In this document: piece by piece, positions 1 to 10,387 of the stretch
Layout: every line of letters starts with the position of its first letter
Position numbering within the stretch: position 1 is the first letter of the stretch
Assembly (NCBI RefSeq): GCF_022347725.1
Contig: NZ_JAKRGB010000013.1
Span: forward strand, 85,657 to 149,656
Direction of reading: 5' to 3'
Length of the DNA: 64,000 nucleotides
DNA from: Ruegeria sp. Ofav3-42
GTDB taxonomy: Bacteria; Pseudomonadota; Alphaproteobacteria; Rhodobacterales; Rhodobacteraceae
Position numbers and translations under genes: made by a program
The notes under the pieces: generated by a model
Seen by the model: only the letters and a program-made list of their open reading frames with translations
What the model was told of the DNA's origin: nothing
Database searches by the model: none

Positions 1-60
1 TTGATGCGTCCAGGAAATGGCCACTTTTCAACGGCCAAGCCGAACGCTATGCCTCGAAAC

Positions 61-1119
61 ATGACGGGATTGATTTCGCTATATGATACGCAGGTCGCCG
101 AAGGCATCCTGACCAGAGACGACGCGCAAGAGGCCGTTCTTCCCCATTTTGAACGCATCCGGGCCGCTTTGGCGAAACCTGTGAAACGCGGGTTGTTCCG
201 CAAGGCGCCGCCACCGCCCAAAGGCCTGTACCTATGGGGTGGCGTTGGACGTGGAAAATCCATGTTGATGGATCTGTTCGTCGACTCGCTGGGCGATATC
301 CCGTCGCGACGTGTGCATTTTCACGCCTTCATGCAAGAAATTCACGCAGGTATGCACAAGGCGCGCAAGGATGGGGTCGAAGATGCCTTGGCGCCCGTTG
401 CGGCCTCGGTTGTGAAGTCGGTCCGGGTGTTGGCGTTTGACGAGATGCAGATCACCGACATCACCGACGCGATGATCGTTGGTCGTCTGTTCGATCTGTT
501 GCATGACGGCGGGGTCGTGGTGGTTACGACCTCAAATCGCCACCCGGACGATCTGTATAAGGACGGGCTGAACCGTCAGCTTTTCCTGCCGTTCATCGCG
601 CATATCAAAGAACAGTTGGAAGTGTGGGAACTGATCTCCCCCACCGATTACCGACAGAACCGACTGGAAGGCGCGCCCGTTTATTTTACGCCGATCGGAC
701 CGGAAGCGCGGGAAAGCATCCGAAGCGTTTGGAACGATCTGGCAGGGGGCAAGGCCGAGCCGCTGATCCTGCAGGTCAACGGGCGCGCGGTAGAGCTGCC
801 AGCCTTCCGCAACGGAGTGGCCCGTGCCAGCTTTTACGACCTCTGCGGGCGGATGCTGGGGCCGGCGGATTACCTAGCCGTCGCCGAAGAGGTCAAAGTA
901 TTGGTGCTGGAGGATATCCCACGCCTGTCCCGCAACAACTTCAATGAAGCCAAACGCTTCGTCACACTGATCGACGCACTGTATGAGGCGAAGGTCCGGT
1001 TGATCTGTTCAGCCGCTGCTGAGCCCGAGATGCTGTACGTCGAAGGCGAAGGGACATTTGAATTCGAACGTACAGCTTCGCGTCTGCGCGAGATGCAGGA
1101 TCAGGATTGGGGCCAGTAA
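61..1119 (+). CDS. zapE: Cell division protein ZapE (AFG1-like ATPase)
   Basis: P-loop ATPase of the ZapE/AFG1 family, which in gamma-proteobacteria associates with the FtsZ ring. Seen: Walker A GGVGRGKS at about residues 60-67, Walker B LAFDEMQITD, and a sensor-like TTSNRHPDDLY segment, in family order and over the usual length (352 aa). The frame stays open to base 1 of the window, where a TTG occurs, but family members begin close to the MTGLISLYD segment, so Met at 61 (or 49) is preferred; neither has a strong ribosome-binding site. The gene converges on folC with a 9-base gap. Family identity is strong; the cellular role is by analogy only. Confidence 0.9.
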   Translation: MTGLISLYDTQVAEGILTRDDAQEAVLPHFERIRAALAKPVKRGLFRKAPPPPKGLYLWGGVGRGKSMLMDLFVDSLGDIPSRRVHFHAFMQEIHAGMHKARKDGVEDALAPVAASVVKSVRVLAFDEMQITDITDAMIVGRLFDLLHDGGVVVVTTSNRHPDDLYKDGLNRQLFLPFIAHIKEQLEVWELISPTDYRQNRLEGAPVYFTPIGPEARESIRSVWNDLAGGKAEPLILQVNGRAVELPAFRNGVARASFYDLCGRMLGPADYLAVAEEVKVLVLEDIPRLSRNNFNEAKRFVTLIDALYEAKVRLICSAAAEPEMLYVEGEGTFEFERTASRLREMQDQDWGQ

Positions 1120-1128
1120 AGCCCCGCC

Positions 1129-2403
1129 CTACCCGTTTTCGCGCAGGATGTTTCCGGCCAGATACAATGAACCACAGATCAGAACCCGTGCCTGCGGATC
1201 ATTTTCGGTTATGATTTTCAAAGCCTCGGAAACGTTGCCAGCCGTAGACGCTGTCAATCCGACCTGAGCAGCTGCATCAGCTGTATCTGCTGCTGTCAGT
1301 GTGTTCGCCTCGCCCGGAATCGACACCCCCGTTAGGCTTTTCGCCTGCGAAGCCAACGGCGCAAGATACCCGGTGACATCTTTTGTGTTCAGCATCCCGC
1401 AGATCATATGGGTCGGACGCTCGGGTAGCTTCGACAACAGGTCAGCCAAAGCCTCTCCTGCGGCCGCATTATGCCCACCATCCAGCCACAGCTCGGCCGT
1501 TGGGGCCTGTTCGACCAAGGGTCCGGTTTTCAGGCGCTGCATGCGGGCGGGCCACTCAGCTTTGGTCACAGCTGCCTCATAGGCATCGTCCCCAAGGTTC
1601 AGGTGGCGCAATACAGCCAGCGCCGCCCCTGCGTTCTGGATCTGATGTGCGCCCAGAAGGTTGGGCAGAGGCAGATCGCGCAGGCCGGTTTCGTCCTGAT
1701 AGACCAATCGGCCATTTTCCTCGGTGACGTGCCAGTGCTGGCCGTGTACCAGCAACGGTGCACCCAGACGCGCTGCGGTGTATTCAATAACCTCCAGCGC
1801 TTCGTCCTGCTGTGGCCCAACGATGCATGGTACGCCGGGTTTTATAATCCCGGCCTTTTCCGCTGCGATCTTGCCCAACGTATCGCCGAGGAACTGTTCG
1901 TGGTCGATGGAGACCGGAGTGATAACCGTTACCGCCGGTTCGTGAATGACATTGGTTGCGTCCAGCCGACCGCCCAATCCGACCTCAAGTAAGGTGTAAT
2001 CTGCCTTCGACCGCGCGAATGCCAGCAAGGCGGCGCAGGTCGTAATCTCGAAATATGTGATGTTCTCACCACCATTGGCGGCGTAGCATTCATCCAGCAC
2101 CGCCGTCAGATCGGGTTCAGAAATCAGCTCACCCGCCAAGCGAATACGTTCATGAAACCGCGCCAGATGCGGCGAGGTATAGGCATGAGCGGAAAGCCCT
2201 GCCCCTTCCAGGCCCGCACGGATCATCGCCTGTGTCGAGCCTTTGCCGTTGGTCCCGGCGATATGGATAACCGGGGGTAGCTTGTCCTGCGGGTTATCCA
2301 AGGCGGCCAGCAAACGCCAAACGCGGTCCAAGGTCAGGTCAATGATCTTGGGGTGCAGCGCCATCATCCGATCCAGGATGACGTCTGATGTCTGGGCGGT
2401 CAT
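1129..2403 (-). CDS. folC: Bifunctional dihydrofolate synthase / folylpolyglutamate synthase
   Basis: Mur-ligase-family enzyme that adds glutamate to dihydropteroate and then to reduced folates, in the cytoplasm. Seen: ATP-binding loop [11 protein letters not shown] near residue 47, the [14 protein letters not shown] segment, and the [19 protein letters not shown] stretch that carries the catalytic-lysine region, over 424 aa, normal for the family. Its start overlaps the accD stop by four bases (ATGA), so the two are translationally coupled; accD-folC is a widespread proteobacterial arrangement. Nothing unusual is seen. Confidence 0.95.
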   Translation of the reverse strand: MTAQTSDVILDRMMALHPKIIDLTLDRVWRLLAALDNPQDKLPPVIHIAGTNGKGSTQAMIRAGLEGAGLSAHAYTSPHLARFHERIRLAGELISEPDLTAVLDECYAANGGENITYFEITTCAALLAFARSKADYTLLEVGLGGRLDATNVIHEPAVTVITPVSIDHEQFLGDTLGKIAAEKAGIIKPGVPCIVGPQQDEALEVIEYTAARLGAPLLVHGQHWHVTEENGRLVYQDETGLRDLPLPNLLGAHQIQNAGAALAVLRHLNLGDDAYEAAVTKAEWPARMQRLKTGPLVEQAPTAELWLDGGHNAAAGEALADLLSKLPERPTHMICGMLNTKDVTGYLAPLASQAKSLTGVSIPGEANTLTAADTADAAAQVGLTASTAGNVSEALKIITENDPQARVLICGSLYLAGNILRENG

Positions 2404-3329
2404 TTCTCTTCCGCGTCTGCCGGAGCTTCGGCTTTTGCATCCTCGTGCTCTGGGGCAGGCAGATCGCCTTTGACGGCCGGAGGCTGGTTCATCAGCATAC
2501 GCGTGATGGTGATCAGTTCGTCGCGCATTTCCGTCCGCTTGGTAACCCGGTCCAGCATACCATGATCCAGCAGGTATTCCGCGCGCTGGAACCCTTCGGG
2601 CAGTTTCTCTCGGATGGTTTGCTCGATTACGCGCGGACCGGCAAAGCAGATCAGGGCGTTGGGTTCCGAGATATGGACATCACCCAACATCGCATATGAG
2701 GCCGTCACACCACCTGTGGTCGGGTGGGTCAGCACGACGATGTAAGGCAGGTTTGCCTCTTTCAGCATTTCTACCGCAACGGTCGTGCGCGGCATCTGCA
2801 TCAGGCTCAGGATACCTTCCTGCATCCGCGCGCCACCTGCCGCCGAGAACAGGATCAGCGGGCGTTTCAGCTTCACCGCCTCTTGGGCGGCCGCGATGAT
2901 GGCGTTGCCAACGTACATGCCCATCGATCCACCCATGAACGAAAAGTCCTGAGCGGCAGCGACGATCGGGGTGCGCCCGATTTCACCTTTGGCGACAAGC
3001 ATTGCCTCTTTCTCGCCGGTCTTTTTCTGCGCTGCCTTCATTCGATCCGGATATTTCTTCTGATCACGGAACTGCAGAGGATCGTCCTTGGGTGCAGGCA
3101 CGGACACTTCCGTGAAGATGCCACCGTCAAACAGGTGTTGGAACCGTTCGCGCGGCGTGATCGCCATGTGGTGCCCGCATTGGGTGCAGACATTCTGGTT
3201 TTCCGCCAGTTCGCGATGAAACAGCATCGTTCCGCATTCATCGCATTTGTGCCAAAGGTTTTCAGGCACTTCGCGGCGCGAGAAGATCGAGTTGATCCGG
3301 GGGCGGACGTAGTTTGTGATCCAGTTCAT
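2400..3329 (-). CDS. accD: Acetyl-CoA carboxylase carboxyltransferase subunit beta
   Basis: Beta subunit of the carboxyltransferase half of acetyl-CoA carboxylase; with AccA it moves CO2 from biotin to acetyl-CoA to make malonyl-CoA for fatty-acid synthesis. Seen: N-terminal zinc ribbon with Cys29, Cys32, Cys48 and Cys51, then a crotonase-like core with the [12 protein letters not shown] and [12 protein letters not shown] segments. Length 309 aa. The C-terminal 30 or so residues are acidic and alanine-rich, a common variable tail. First gene of a two-gene unit with folC. No accA or biotin carboxylase gene lies nearby. Confidence 0.95.
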   Translation of the reverse strand: MNWITNYVRPRINSIFSRREVPENLWHKCDECGTMLFHRELAENQNVCTQCGHHMAITPRERFQHLFDGGIFTEVSVPAPKDDPLQFRDQKKYPDRMKAAQKKTGEKEAMLVAKGEIGRTPIVAAAQDFSFMGGSMGMYVGNAIIAAAQEAVKLKRPLILFSAAGGARMQEGILSLMQMPRTTVAVEMLKEANLPYIVVLTHPTTGGVTASYAMLGDVHISEPNALICFAGPRVIEQTIREKLPEGFQRAEYLLDHGMLDRVTKRTEMRDELITITRMLMNQPPAVKGDLPAPEHEDAKAEAPADAEEK

Positions 3330-3388
3330 GTCGGAACCTTGCTAGTGCGGCTTTGACGTCAAATAAGACGCTACGGAAAGAAATGCAA

Positions 3389-4285
3389 TCAACGCCTGAG
3401 CGCAACCCGCGCTGTCAGCCAACTGACAATCATCACAGCGAAATCCACATACAGCCATTGCCGCAGCGCGCCCGTGTCCGACATGTCGTTTGGCAACAGA
3501 TATAGTGCCAGACCGCTCAGGCCATCAGGCAGTGAAATGAACAACAGCGCCACCATATTGTTGAATAGATGCAATGCAATAGCTGGCCCCAGCGTTCCCG
3601 ATCTGGCCGTCAGATCTGCTGCCAAAAGGCCGAACATGCCGGACCACACAGCCACCAAAAAAGCGTTGTCTCCCGCAGAACCGGGGGCGAAATGGCCAGC
3701 GGCAAACAAGAACGACGGCAGCCCCATCCAGATGATCGGAGACCGGAACCGTGCGGCCAGGCTTTGCTGCATGTACCCGCGAAACAGCACTTCCTCGGCG
3801 CTGGTTTGAATCAGTACTGCCATCAGAGATAAAGGAAGAAACAAGAGCCAGGTCGACAGTGCCAGATTCTGCGTCAGTGTCGCCCCCATGTCGTATGGGG
3901 GAAGGATAGCCACGATGAGACCGACCACAACCAATGCCCTGAAAACGCGCAAAAATTGCGAGACACCTTCGCGTCGGGGCCCAAGGATCGAACGCAGCGA
4001 CCGATGCTGCAGACGTCGTGCTGCGATGGAAACACCAAAGGTGACGAAGGCGAAACTGGTCAAAAGCACTAACATCGAAACGGGCGATGCACCGGTCAGC
4101 AGGTTTTCGGCCCATTCGAAGGACCCCAGACCAGAAACCAGAGCAAACAACACTAGGTTTAGCAAGGTGACGACAACACCAACAATGGCCAGCCCCACCA
4201 GCAGGCGCCACAGCTCGGGTCGCGCACGTCCGGGATTGACCAGACGCTTATGTGCCGCGTACGCGGCGGGTCGGAGATCAGACAT
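3389..4285 (-). CDS. CPBP-family intramembrane metalloprotease (CAAX protease-like)
   Basis: Polytopic membrane protein of the type II CAAX prenyl-endopeptidase/bacteriocin-processing (CPBP, Abi) family. Seen: about eight hydrophobic segments and the three active-site motifs in order, EEVLFRGY (EExxxR), the FAAGHFAPG histidine and the HLFNN histidine. Met at 4285 is chosen because the extension to 4321 is basic and not family-like; this start overlaps the stop of the upstream ABC gene by eight bases, so the pair is coupled. Substrate unknown. Such proteases act in peptide maturation, immunity to bacteriocins or membrane-protein turnover; nothing here chooses between them. Confidence 0.8.
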   Translation of the reverse strand: MSDLRPAAYAAHKRLVNPGRARPELWRLLVGLAIVGVVVTLLNLVLFALVSGLGSFEWAENLLTGASPVSMLVLLTSFAFVTFGVSIAARRLQHRSLRSILGPRREGVSQFLRVFRALVVVGLIVAILPPYDMGATLTQNLALSTWLLFLPLSLMAVLIQTSAEEVLFRGYMQQSLAARFRSPIIWMGLPSFLFAAGHFAPGSAGDNAFLVAVWSGMFGLLAADLTARSGTLGPAIALHLFNNMVALLFISLPDGLSGLALYLLPNDMSDTGALRQWLYVDFAVMIVSWLTARVALRR

Positions 4286-7200
4286 TACTGGCCGTTTCCT
4301 TGCTCTGCTCGTCGTCCTCAAAGATCAGTGACGTTGCATTGGCGGCATTCAACCTCTGAGAAATCGTGGTCAGGTAACCGGCAACCGTTTGCAGAAGCTG
4401 CAATGCCACGCCCGCGTCACTTTCGATAACAGCGCGCAATTCTTCGGCCCCAATGCGCAGAAACGAGCAGTTCTTGACGGCAACCAGATCAAATTGCCGG
4501 ATCTCACCCGTGATAATCGACAGATCTCCAATCAGGCGCCCCGGTTCGATGACCGAAATTGTTCGTGCTGTCCCATTCTCTTCAGTCCAGATAAGATCGG
4601 CTTCACCCGATACGCACAGATAGGCGGCATCTGGCGTCTGCCCCTCGGAAAAGATGATCTGGCCTGCTGCGGCCTCGTACCATTGCGCAGAGAATGCCAA
4701 CAACCGTTGGTTTCGCCCGTCGATTCCAGAGAAAAGCTCGGTCGAAGAGATGATCTTGAGTTTGCGGCTCAGATCATCCGTGGTGCTGGCTTCTTCCTCG
4801 GTCCGGGTTCTCGAAACGCCATCTATGCGACCATCCTTGATCTCAACAAACAGATCATATGCCTCGGGGTGGGCAAAGTGATCTTCCATGAAGAGCATGA
4901 TCGATTCCGGCAACAATTCACGCAGTTTCAGCCTTGTCCTCAACCGGCTCTCGGAATCATGGCTGGCCAGAGCTTTGTCCAGGATCAACACGTCCGGACG
5001 CTTGATGCCAGCGCGCGAGAACGCCGCACGTTCCTGGAACACCGTAGGTAAGTTGTTTCCACCCAACCCCGAAGGCAGGTCGTAGATAGTAGCGGCCGCC
5101 CGACGACGCAGGCCCGCTTCGTTCATGGCGTCGGCCACAACGTCTTCAATCTCATCCTTATGCGCCCCGGCCATCAGGGAAATGCGTCCAAACAGAGCGT
5201 TTTCCATAACCGTCATGCGTTCGATATAGGTTTCCGGCGTGACCGGGATAAACATACCGTTCATGGACGAGCGCAGCTTTTCAGCCTGTCCGCTTCGAAT
5301 GGCCAAAATCTTGTCTTTGTACTCGTCCGGGAAATCCGGACCAATCTGTTCAGCTGTCAGCAGAAACGGAACAGTCAGTAACAAGGCCCTTTCGCGATCA
5401 TTGATACCCGCCTCACCTCTGGCTTTGCGGCGATCCTCAATGTCTAGCAAACGGTGGTACATGTCCTTGGCCATGCCCAGCCGTAAGAACAACGGGTGAT
5501 CCGCCCCGTCCCGGCCGAATGTCTGGTTCAGCGTCTCAAGCACTGCGCTTGAGATGCTCATGGCATCGTCGTCCAGATCATGGTGGCGCAGCATCCACAT
5601 GAACCGATCATCGCCGGCCAGAATATCCGGAGAAATATCTCGTGACGGAGCCGCGTAAAGCAGATTACCACCCAATGGAACCGCTGGATTAAACCGTTCC
5701 GGGTCGAACCGGTAGACATACCGGGCCAGTCCCTTTTCCTCCAGCCTGCGCGCAACCGTTTCGCGCAAGTTCACAATATCCTTGGCCAATGCAGGATGCT
5801 GTTCCGGATCAAACTGGGTGCGCAGCGTTCGGCGGAACATGAACTCGTCGATGCCCATCGCTTCGACCAGTTGGAACCACCAGTTGCGGATATCCTCGAT
5901 GTCTTCCAATCCGGCTAGCCCGGGATCAATCCATTCATCCGACAAGGAATCCGCTGGGTTCCCGGCACGCACAGCTTCAATCTGCCAGCGGCTTGGTGCC
6001 TTTTTCGCATCTGTTTCGTGTTGCGGATGCGTCCGCAATGGCATCAACAGGTTGTCACCCAGCGTTCCGTCAAAAAGATAAGGCCGTGAATAAGCGTACC
6101 CAATCCGTGCAGCAATGATTGACTGGTGCAGTTTTCGCAGATCATGACCCGCGATTGTGACGTCCCCCTGAACCGGCAAAAGCTCTCGGGTCAGCAATTG
6201 TGCCAAAGCGCCGCGCTCGGCCGCGCTTGCCGACTGGATGGCAACACGTGCGCCCTTGGGGATGGTCAGGTCGATGTCTTCGAGGATGGTTTTACCGTCA
6301 TCATCCCGCACCGTGACATTGCGCAGTTCGATATCGCCCATGAGGTGGGGAATCGAGTCGGGCTCACCAACAAACAGTTCTTCTGGGATCATGTTGTCCG
6401 GAGCAAAGCGCTCCGTCACGACTTCCCATCGCAGCGACATGTCCTGAACCTGATTGTAATAGGTCAGCAGGTCCTTCCACGGGCCACTGAGATCTTTGTA
6501 AGCCCCAAGCGCCGCAACAAGGGCACCTACTGTTACCTCACCCTTGATCGCCAGATAACCACCGACCGAATAGAACAGGAACGGCGTCATCTGAGTGATC
6601 AGATTGTTGAGGAACTTCATAAAGAACTTCTTGTTGTATATCTTGAAACGGATCTCGAACAAAGTTCCCAACCGATGGCTGAACTGGGCCAGCCGGTACC
6701 GCCAACCGCCATTGGTGCGCAGGTCGCTGATCCCCGCGGCGCTTTCACCGATTTCCGAACTGAGGTGTCGCACCTCCTGGATTCGCTCTTTGTTCAGCAG
6801 GTTGATCTGGCGCTGCAGCTTTGGGATCAGCCACGCCTGTAAGGGGATCAGTGCAATACTCGCAAGTCCAAACCACACACTTTGCATGAACAGGAAGGTG
6901 ACGATTGTCATCATCTGGCCGAACTGAAACACCGGCTGGGCAATTGCGTCGCCCATCAGACCTCCCATCGGTTCGGCCTCCGACGTGATCATCGAAACCA
7001 GCTCACCCTGGCTAGTGGTGGCAAAGTAGGACTTTGGAAAACGCATGGTGCGGTGAATCAGCGTGAACCGCAATCGGCGCAGCATACGTTCGGCCAACAC
7101 ACCTTTCATCGTGTTGATGCGCATTTTCATCAACCCGCTGGCAATTACAGTCGCCAAAAAGGCCACACAGAGGATCAGCAGGTATTGGACCTGCGTAAAC

Positions 7201-7376
7201 GTGATGCCCAGAACCGTGACGCTATCACTTGGCGCACCAATTGCGTCGTTGATGATCTGCTTTGGCAGTTCGAGCGAGGCGTAAAGAAACGGAAATGACA
7301 GCACTGTCAGAGACAACAGCACAAGCTGTTGCTTTTTCGAGTACTTCCAAATGAATGCAAAAAGAGTGGGTTCCAT
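4278..7376 (-). CDS. ABC-exporter-like fusion protein with degenerate ATPase site and C-terminal cyclic-nucleotide-binding-like domain
   Basis: A 1032-aa protein. Residues about 1-320 form a type IV ABC exporter membrane domain with six hydrophobic segments. A nucleotide-binding domain follows, but its signature motifs are broken: the Walker A position reads QSASAAERGAL with no GKS/T, the region before Walker B reads LPSGLGGNN instead of LSGGQ, and Walker B reads LILDKALASHD with Lys where the catalytic Glu should be. About 280 residues are inserted between the two halves of this domain. Residues about 890-1000 resemble a cyclic-nucleotide-binding fold (VSGEADLIW, PGRLIGDLS). It may be a non-hydrolysing, ligand-sensing membrane protein; transport activity is doubtful. 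The gene overlaps the downstream CPBP protease start. Confidence 0.8.
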   Translation of the reverse strand: MEPTLFAFIWKYSKKQQLVLLSLTVLSFPFLYASLELPKQIINDAIGAPSDSVTVLGITFTQVQYLLILCVAFLATVIASGLMKMRINTMKGVLAERMLRRLRFTLIHRTMRFPKSYFATTSQGELVSMITSEAEPMGGLMGDAIAQPVFQFGQMMTIVTFLFMQSVWFGLASIALIPLQAWLIPKLQRQINLLNKERIQEVRHLSSEIGESAAGISDLRTNGGWRYRLAQFSHRLGTLFEIRFKIYNKKFFMKFLNNLITQMTPFLFYSVGGYLAIKGEVTVGALVAALGAYKDLSGPWKDLLTYYNQVQDMSLRWEVVTERFAPDNMIPEELFVGEPDSIPHLMGDIELRNVTVRDDDGKTILEDIDLTIPKGARVAIQSASAAERGALAQLLTRELLPVQGDVTIAGHDLRKLHQSIIAARIGYAYSRPYLFDGTLGDNLLMPLRTHPQHETDAKKAPSRWQIEAVRAGNPADSLSDEWIDPGLAGLEDIEDIRNWWFQLVEAMGIDEFMFRRTLRTQFDPEQHPALAKDIVNLRETVARRLEEKGLARYVYRFDPERFNPAVPLGGNLLYAAPSRDISPDILAGDDRFMWMLRHHDLDDDAMSISSAVLETLNQTFGRDGADHPLFLRLGMAKDMYHRLLDIEDRRKARGEAGINDRERALLLTVPFLLTAEQIGPDFPDEYKDKILAIRSGQAEKLRSSMNGMFIPVTPETYIERMTVMENALFGRISLMAGAHKDEIEDVVADAMNEAGLRRRAAATIYDLPSGLGGNNLPTVFQERAAFSRAGIKRPDVLILDKALASHDSESRLRTRLKLRELLPESIMLFMEDHFAHPEAYDLFVEIKDGRIDGVSRTRTEEEASTTDDLSRKLKIISSTELFSGIDGRNQRLLAFSAQWYEAAAGQIIFSEGQTPDAAYLCVSGEADLIWTEENGTARTISVIEPGRLIGDLSIITGEIRQFDLVAVKNCSFLRIGAEELRAVIESDAGVALQLLQTVAGYLTTISQRLNAANATSLIFEDDEQSKETASNV

Positions 7377-7619
7377 GCCCCGGCCTTGCCTCAGAAATTG
7401 ATAAGCGGTTTTTTCGGATGATCCACAGCAATCAGGTTCCGGACGGTACGCACAGTCCCGGTTGATTGCAAGAACGGCGGTCCCCCTAGCAGACGCGATC
7501 GGCGATGCCCAGTCACAAGCGCGTCAACAGATGGGCAGAATTATCCGGGAATTTGCGCATTGGGCCTTATCCTTGCCACCGTCTTTGACTAAAGAGGGTC
7601 AAGTTCAGACGATGGGACC

Positions 7620-8381
7620 ATGGGCAGACTTCTGGATCGCTATTTACACCGCAAAACACTGGCGCGTTGGCGGCAGGTTGCGCAAGGCGCGGTCGGGGCC
7701 ACAACCCCGCAATTGCGCCAACAGCGCGACGAGGCGCGCAAATTGCGGGTACAGTTGGACCGGTTGATACATGAGGCAAACACTCGACTGACGCGCCCCG
7801 TGATCGGATCGACCCAATTCCCGAAACCGCTGGGCACTGACTGGAGCTGGCGACCGGATTTATGGCGCAATCCGCTGCCCCAACTCGGCACTGCCTCGAT
7901 CCCGCGCAGGGCCGAGCTGGATCGGCAGGTGGGGATCTTTCATGACTGTACCCTGTCCGAGATCGGCGTTCGGCAGTCGCGAAACACCGATGAAAAAGAT
8001 CTGGCAGCTTTCGGGCTTAGCGTCGAGGTCTTTGGCTTCTCAGGCACTTTTCTGTCCTTGTCCCTGGATTTGCCGCCCGAGGCCGCCCAGGGGCTGACCC
8101 GGCAGCACCTTATTCGGGTCGATGCACTGATTAAAACCGAACGCCCATTGGAGATTATCGCGCGACTTAATATTCAGCACGGCCCCAATACCGATTCCGT
8201 ACCGCGGGCGCTGGATTTGTCTGTCCCTTCAAACTCACTGGATTTCGATCTGGCCAAACTGCCTCTGAATGAGCGGCGTATCGACAAGATCTGGCTGGAT
8301 CTGGTTCTGAGCTATCCGGCGATGAACCGCGTGGTTATCCGAGACCTGACCTTTTGCCGCCACCATCGTGCCGACTTGTGA
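7620..8381 (+). CDS. Conserved hypothetical protein (DUF6478-like)
   Basis: A 253-aa soluble protein with no signal peptide or membrane segment. It starts with a basic MGRLLDRYLHRKTLARW helix followed by a charged, coiled-coil-prone stretch (residues 25-60) and a beta-rich remainder. I recognise it as a protein common in Rhodobacteraceae and recall the label DUF6478, but that name rests on memory. It runs divergently from the ABC-like gene across a 243-base gap and is followed 11 bases later by another family-specific gene, probably in one operon. Function unknown. Confidence 0.65.
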   Translation: MGRLLDRYLHRKTLARWRQVAQGAVGATTPQLRQQRDEARKLRVQLDRLIHEANTRLTRPVIGSTQFPKPLGTDWSWRPDLWRNPLPQLGTASIPRRAELDRQVGIFHDCTLSEIGVRQSRNTDEKDLAAFGLSVEVFGFSGTFLSLSLDLPPEAAQGLTRQHLIRVDALIKTERPLEIIARLNIQHGPNTDSVPRALDLSVPSNSLDFDLAKLPLNERRIDKIWLDLVLSYPAMNRVVIRDLTFCRHHRADL

Positions 8382-8392
8382 GAACTTTGACC

Positions 8393-8752
8393 ATGACACA
8401 ACCGATCCTGACACCCACCCTGTTCGATAACGGCATCTGGCGCGGAATTCTGCAAACAGATACAGAGCCGAGCATCGAAGTCCGCTACCTGGATCAGGTG
8501 CTTGACGATGTCCGTGTGTCCGCAACCAACGGAGGATGGGAAATCACGGTGCCTGTGCCCCTTGCAGCGATTTCCGAAGGGGTTCATTGCTTTGTGATTG
8601 CGGACACAGCGACGTCGCAGAAGCTCGGGGACTTCACAATTATTGCCGGGGATCCCGCTGCCGACGATTTGCGATCCGAAGTGGCGTTGTTGCGCGCTGA
8701 GTTGGACATGCTGAAACGGGCGTTTCGACGTTCTCAGGCTTCGACGGACTGA
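8393..8752 (+). CDS. Conserved hypothetical protein with C-terminal coiled coil
   Basis: A 119-aa protein. The first 85 residues look like a small beta-sandwich (alternating hydrophobic strands, several Gly/Asp turns); residues 88-112 form an amphipathic helix rich in Arg, Glu and Leu that could oligomerise. ATG at 8393 is chosen over the upstream in-frame ATG at 8354 because the latter lies inside the preceding gene. The distance to that gene (11 bases) suggests co-transcription. No recognised domain; function unknown. Confidence 0.6.
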   Translation: MTQPILTPTLFDNGIWRGILQTDTEPSIEVRYLDQVLDDVRVSATNGGWEITVPVPLAAISEGVHCFVIADTATSQKLGDFTIIAGDPAADDLRSEVALLRAELDMLKRAFRRSQASTD

Positions 8753-8842
8753 CCGTCGAGCCGGCCGGTGTGGGCACTTTCCCTATCTTTCCTGTGATTT
8801 CCGTGCATCATTAACGTCATCCGAAGCAATCCGGGTGCGCGT

Positions 8843-10369
8843 ATGGACCGCAGCAGTATCGTCAAGGTCATTGCCCTGATGGTGACAGGGTTTGGTATAG
8901 GCATCGACTTTACCGGTGCGCTAATTCTGGTCCCTGCCATCGAAAACAGTTTTAATGCAGATATCACCAGCACCCAGTGGGTTCTGAACATCTACGCGTT
9001 GTTCTTCGCCATGACCATGGTTGCCGGAGGCCGGATGGGCGACATGTTCGGGCATCGCAAGATGATGATCATCGGCTTGTCGATTTTTCTGTTTTCCTCC
9101 ATCATGTGCTTTGTTTCCCCCAGCCTCGACTTTCTGATCGGTGCCCGTGCCCTGCAGGGGATCGGAGCAGGCTGTGTCTGGCCCTGCACCCTTGCCTTCG
9201 GCGCGACCAAGGTCTCTCGCCCCGAGCATCGCGCCATGATCATGGGGATGATCCTTGCAGGCGTGACCTGTGGCAATGTTTTTGGCCCCCTGATCAGCGG
9301 CGCAGCGGTGAACTTCGGCGACTGGCGGCTGTTCTTCCTTGCCAATGTGGTGTTTTCGACCATTTCGATGATTACCGCCCTTGTCCTCATGGAGCGCGAG
9401 ACCCACCACAAACAGGGCGAACACATCGACTTTGCCGGAATGGGCATACTGTCTTTCGCTGTTCTTCTGCTGCTTTATGGGCTGGACGTGGGTGCCGATT
9501 GGGGCTGGACCTCGGTCCCGTTGATGATGCTTTTCTTTGTCAGCGCGGTTCTGTTCTTCCTGTTCCCAAAGGTCGAAAAGCGCGTGAAAGAGCCGCTGTT
9601 GCTGCCACAGATGATGCAGAACCGCGAATTTCGCATCACGCTGGGACTGAATATGTTCAACGTTTCTGCCGCCTTTGTCGGACTGCTGTACTTTCCGCAA
9701 TACATGCAGAAAGTTCTGGGCTGGTCTGTTTTTGAATCGGCGATTGGGCTGGCTCCGCTGACGATCCTTCTGGCTGTCGGTTCAATTGTCTCAGGTACGC
9801 TTTACAACGATTTCGGCCCGAAACGCTTGCTGTTCTGGGGATATATGATCGCAACAATCGGCGCGCTAAGCATCGTCGTGATGCCAAGCAATTGGGGGTA
9901 CTTTCAGATTTTGCCGGGAATGGCGATGATCGGGTTAGGTGCCACTCTGACCGTAGGGCCATCGGGCACGGCCGCGGTGTGTGCAGTCAAACCCGAGCGC
10001 GCGGGTCTGGTCGGCGGGCTAAGCTTCATGACGCATCTGGTTTATGGCGCGATATCCGTCGCCTGCGCGACGGCGATCATGTATGTCACCAGCCTGTCCA
10101 GTCTTGGCAAGCAGCTGGCAGCGGATGGGATCGACATGTCAGAGGCCGATCAAAGGGCTATCAACGGTGGGACGCTTACGACCGACACGGCCCGCGCGGT
10201 CATGGAGAAACTGAGCTCGGACGAGGCTGAAAAAGTCAAATCCGCCATCGCCTCCGCATTCGACACCGGTATGAACACGGCGTTTGTGTTCGCAGCCATT
10301 TCGGTTTCGATGGGGGTGATTTTGGCCATGATGCTTGACGAAGAGAAACTGCATAAGGTCGAGAGCTAG
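8843..10369 (+). CDS. MFS drug:H+ antiporter, DHA2 (14-TM) family
   Basis: Major facilitator exporter of 508 aa with about 14 hydrophobic segments, the layout of the DHA2 (EmrB/QacA-like) family. Seen: motif A GGRMGDMFGHRKM between TM2 and TM3, and the motif C-like GPLISGA region in TM5. About 80 polar residues lie between the last two membrane segments, including an acidic stretch (DMSEADQ). Substrate cannot be told from sequence. It stands alone, with no adjacent regulator or membrane-fusion partner, which argues against a tripartite EmrAB-type pump. A strong hairpin follows the stop. Confidence 0.88.
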   Translation: MDRSSIVKVIALMVTGFGIGIDFTGALILVPAIENSFNADITSTQWVLNIYALFFAMTMVAGGRMGDMFGHRKMMIIGLSIFLFSSIMCFVSPSLDFLIGARALQGIGAGCVWPCTLAFGATKVSRPEHRAMIMGMILAGVTCGNVFGPLISGAAVNFGDWRLFFLANVVFSTISMITALVLMERETHHKQGEHIDFAGMGILSFAVLLLLYGLDVGADWGWTSVPLMMLFFVSAVLFFLFPKVEKRVKEPLLLPQMMQNREFRITLGLNMFNVSAAFVGLLYFPQYMQKVLGWSVFESAIGLAPLTILLAVGSIVSGTLYNDFGPKRLLFWGYMIATIGALSIVVMPSNWGYFQILPGMAMIGLGATLTVGPSGTAAVCAVKPERAGLVGGLSFMTHLVYGAISVACATAIMYVTSLSSLGKQLAADGIDMSEADQRAINGGTLTTDTARAVMEKLSSDEAEKVKSAIASAFDTGMNTAFVFAAISVSMGVILAMMLDEEKLHKVES

Positions 10370-10387
10370 CGCCTGCCCCTGCAAAAA

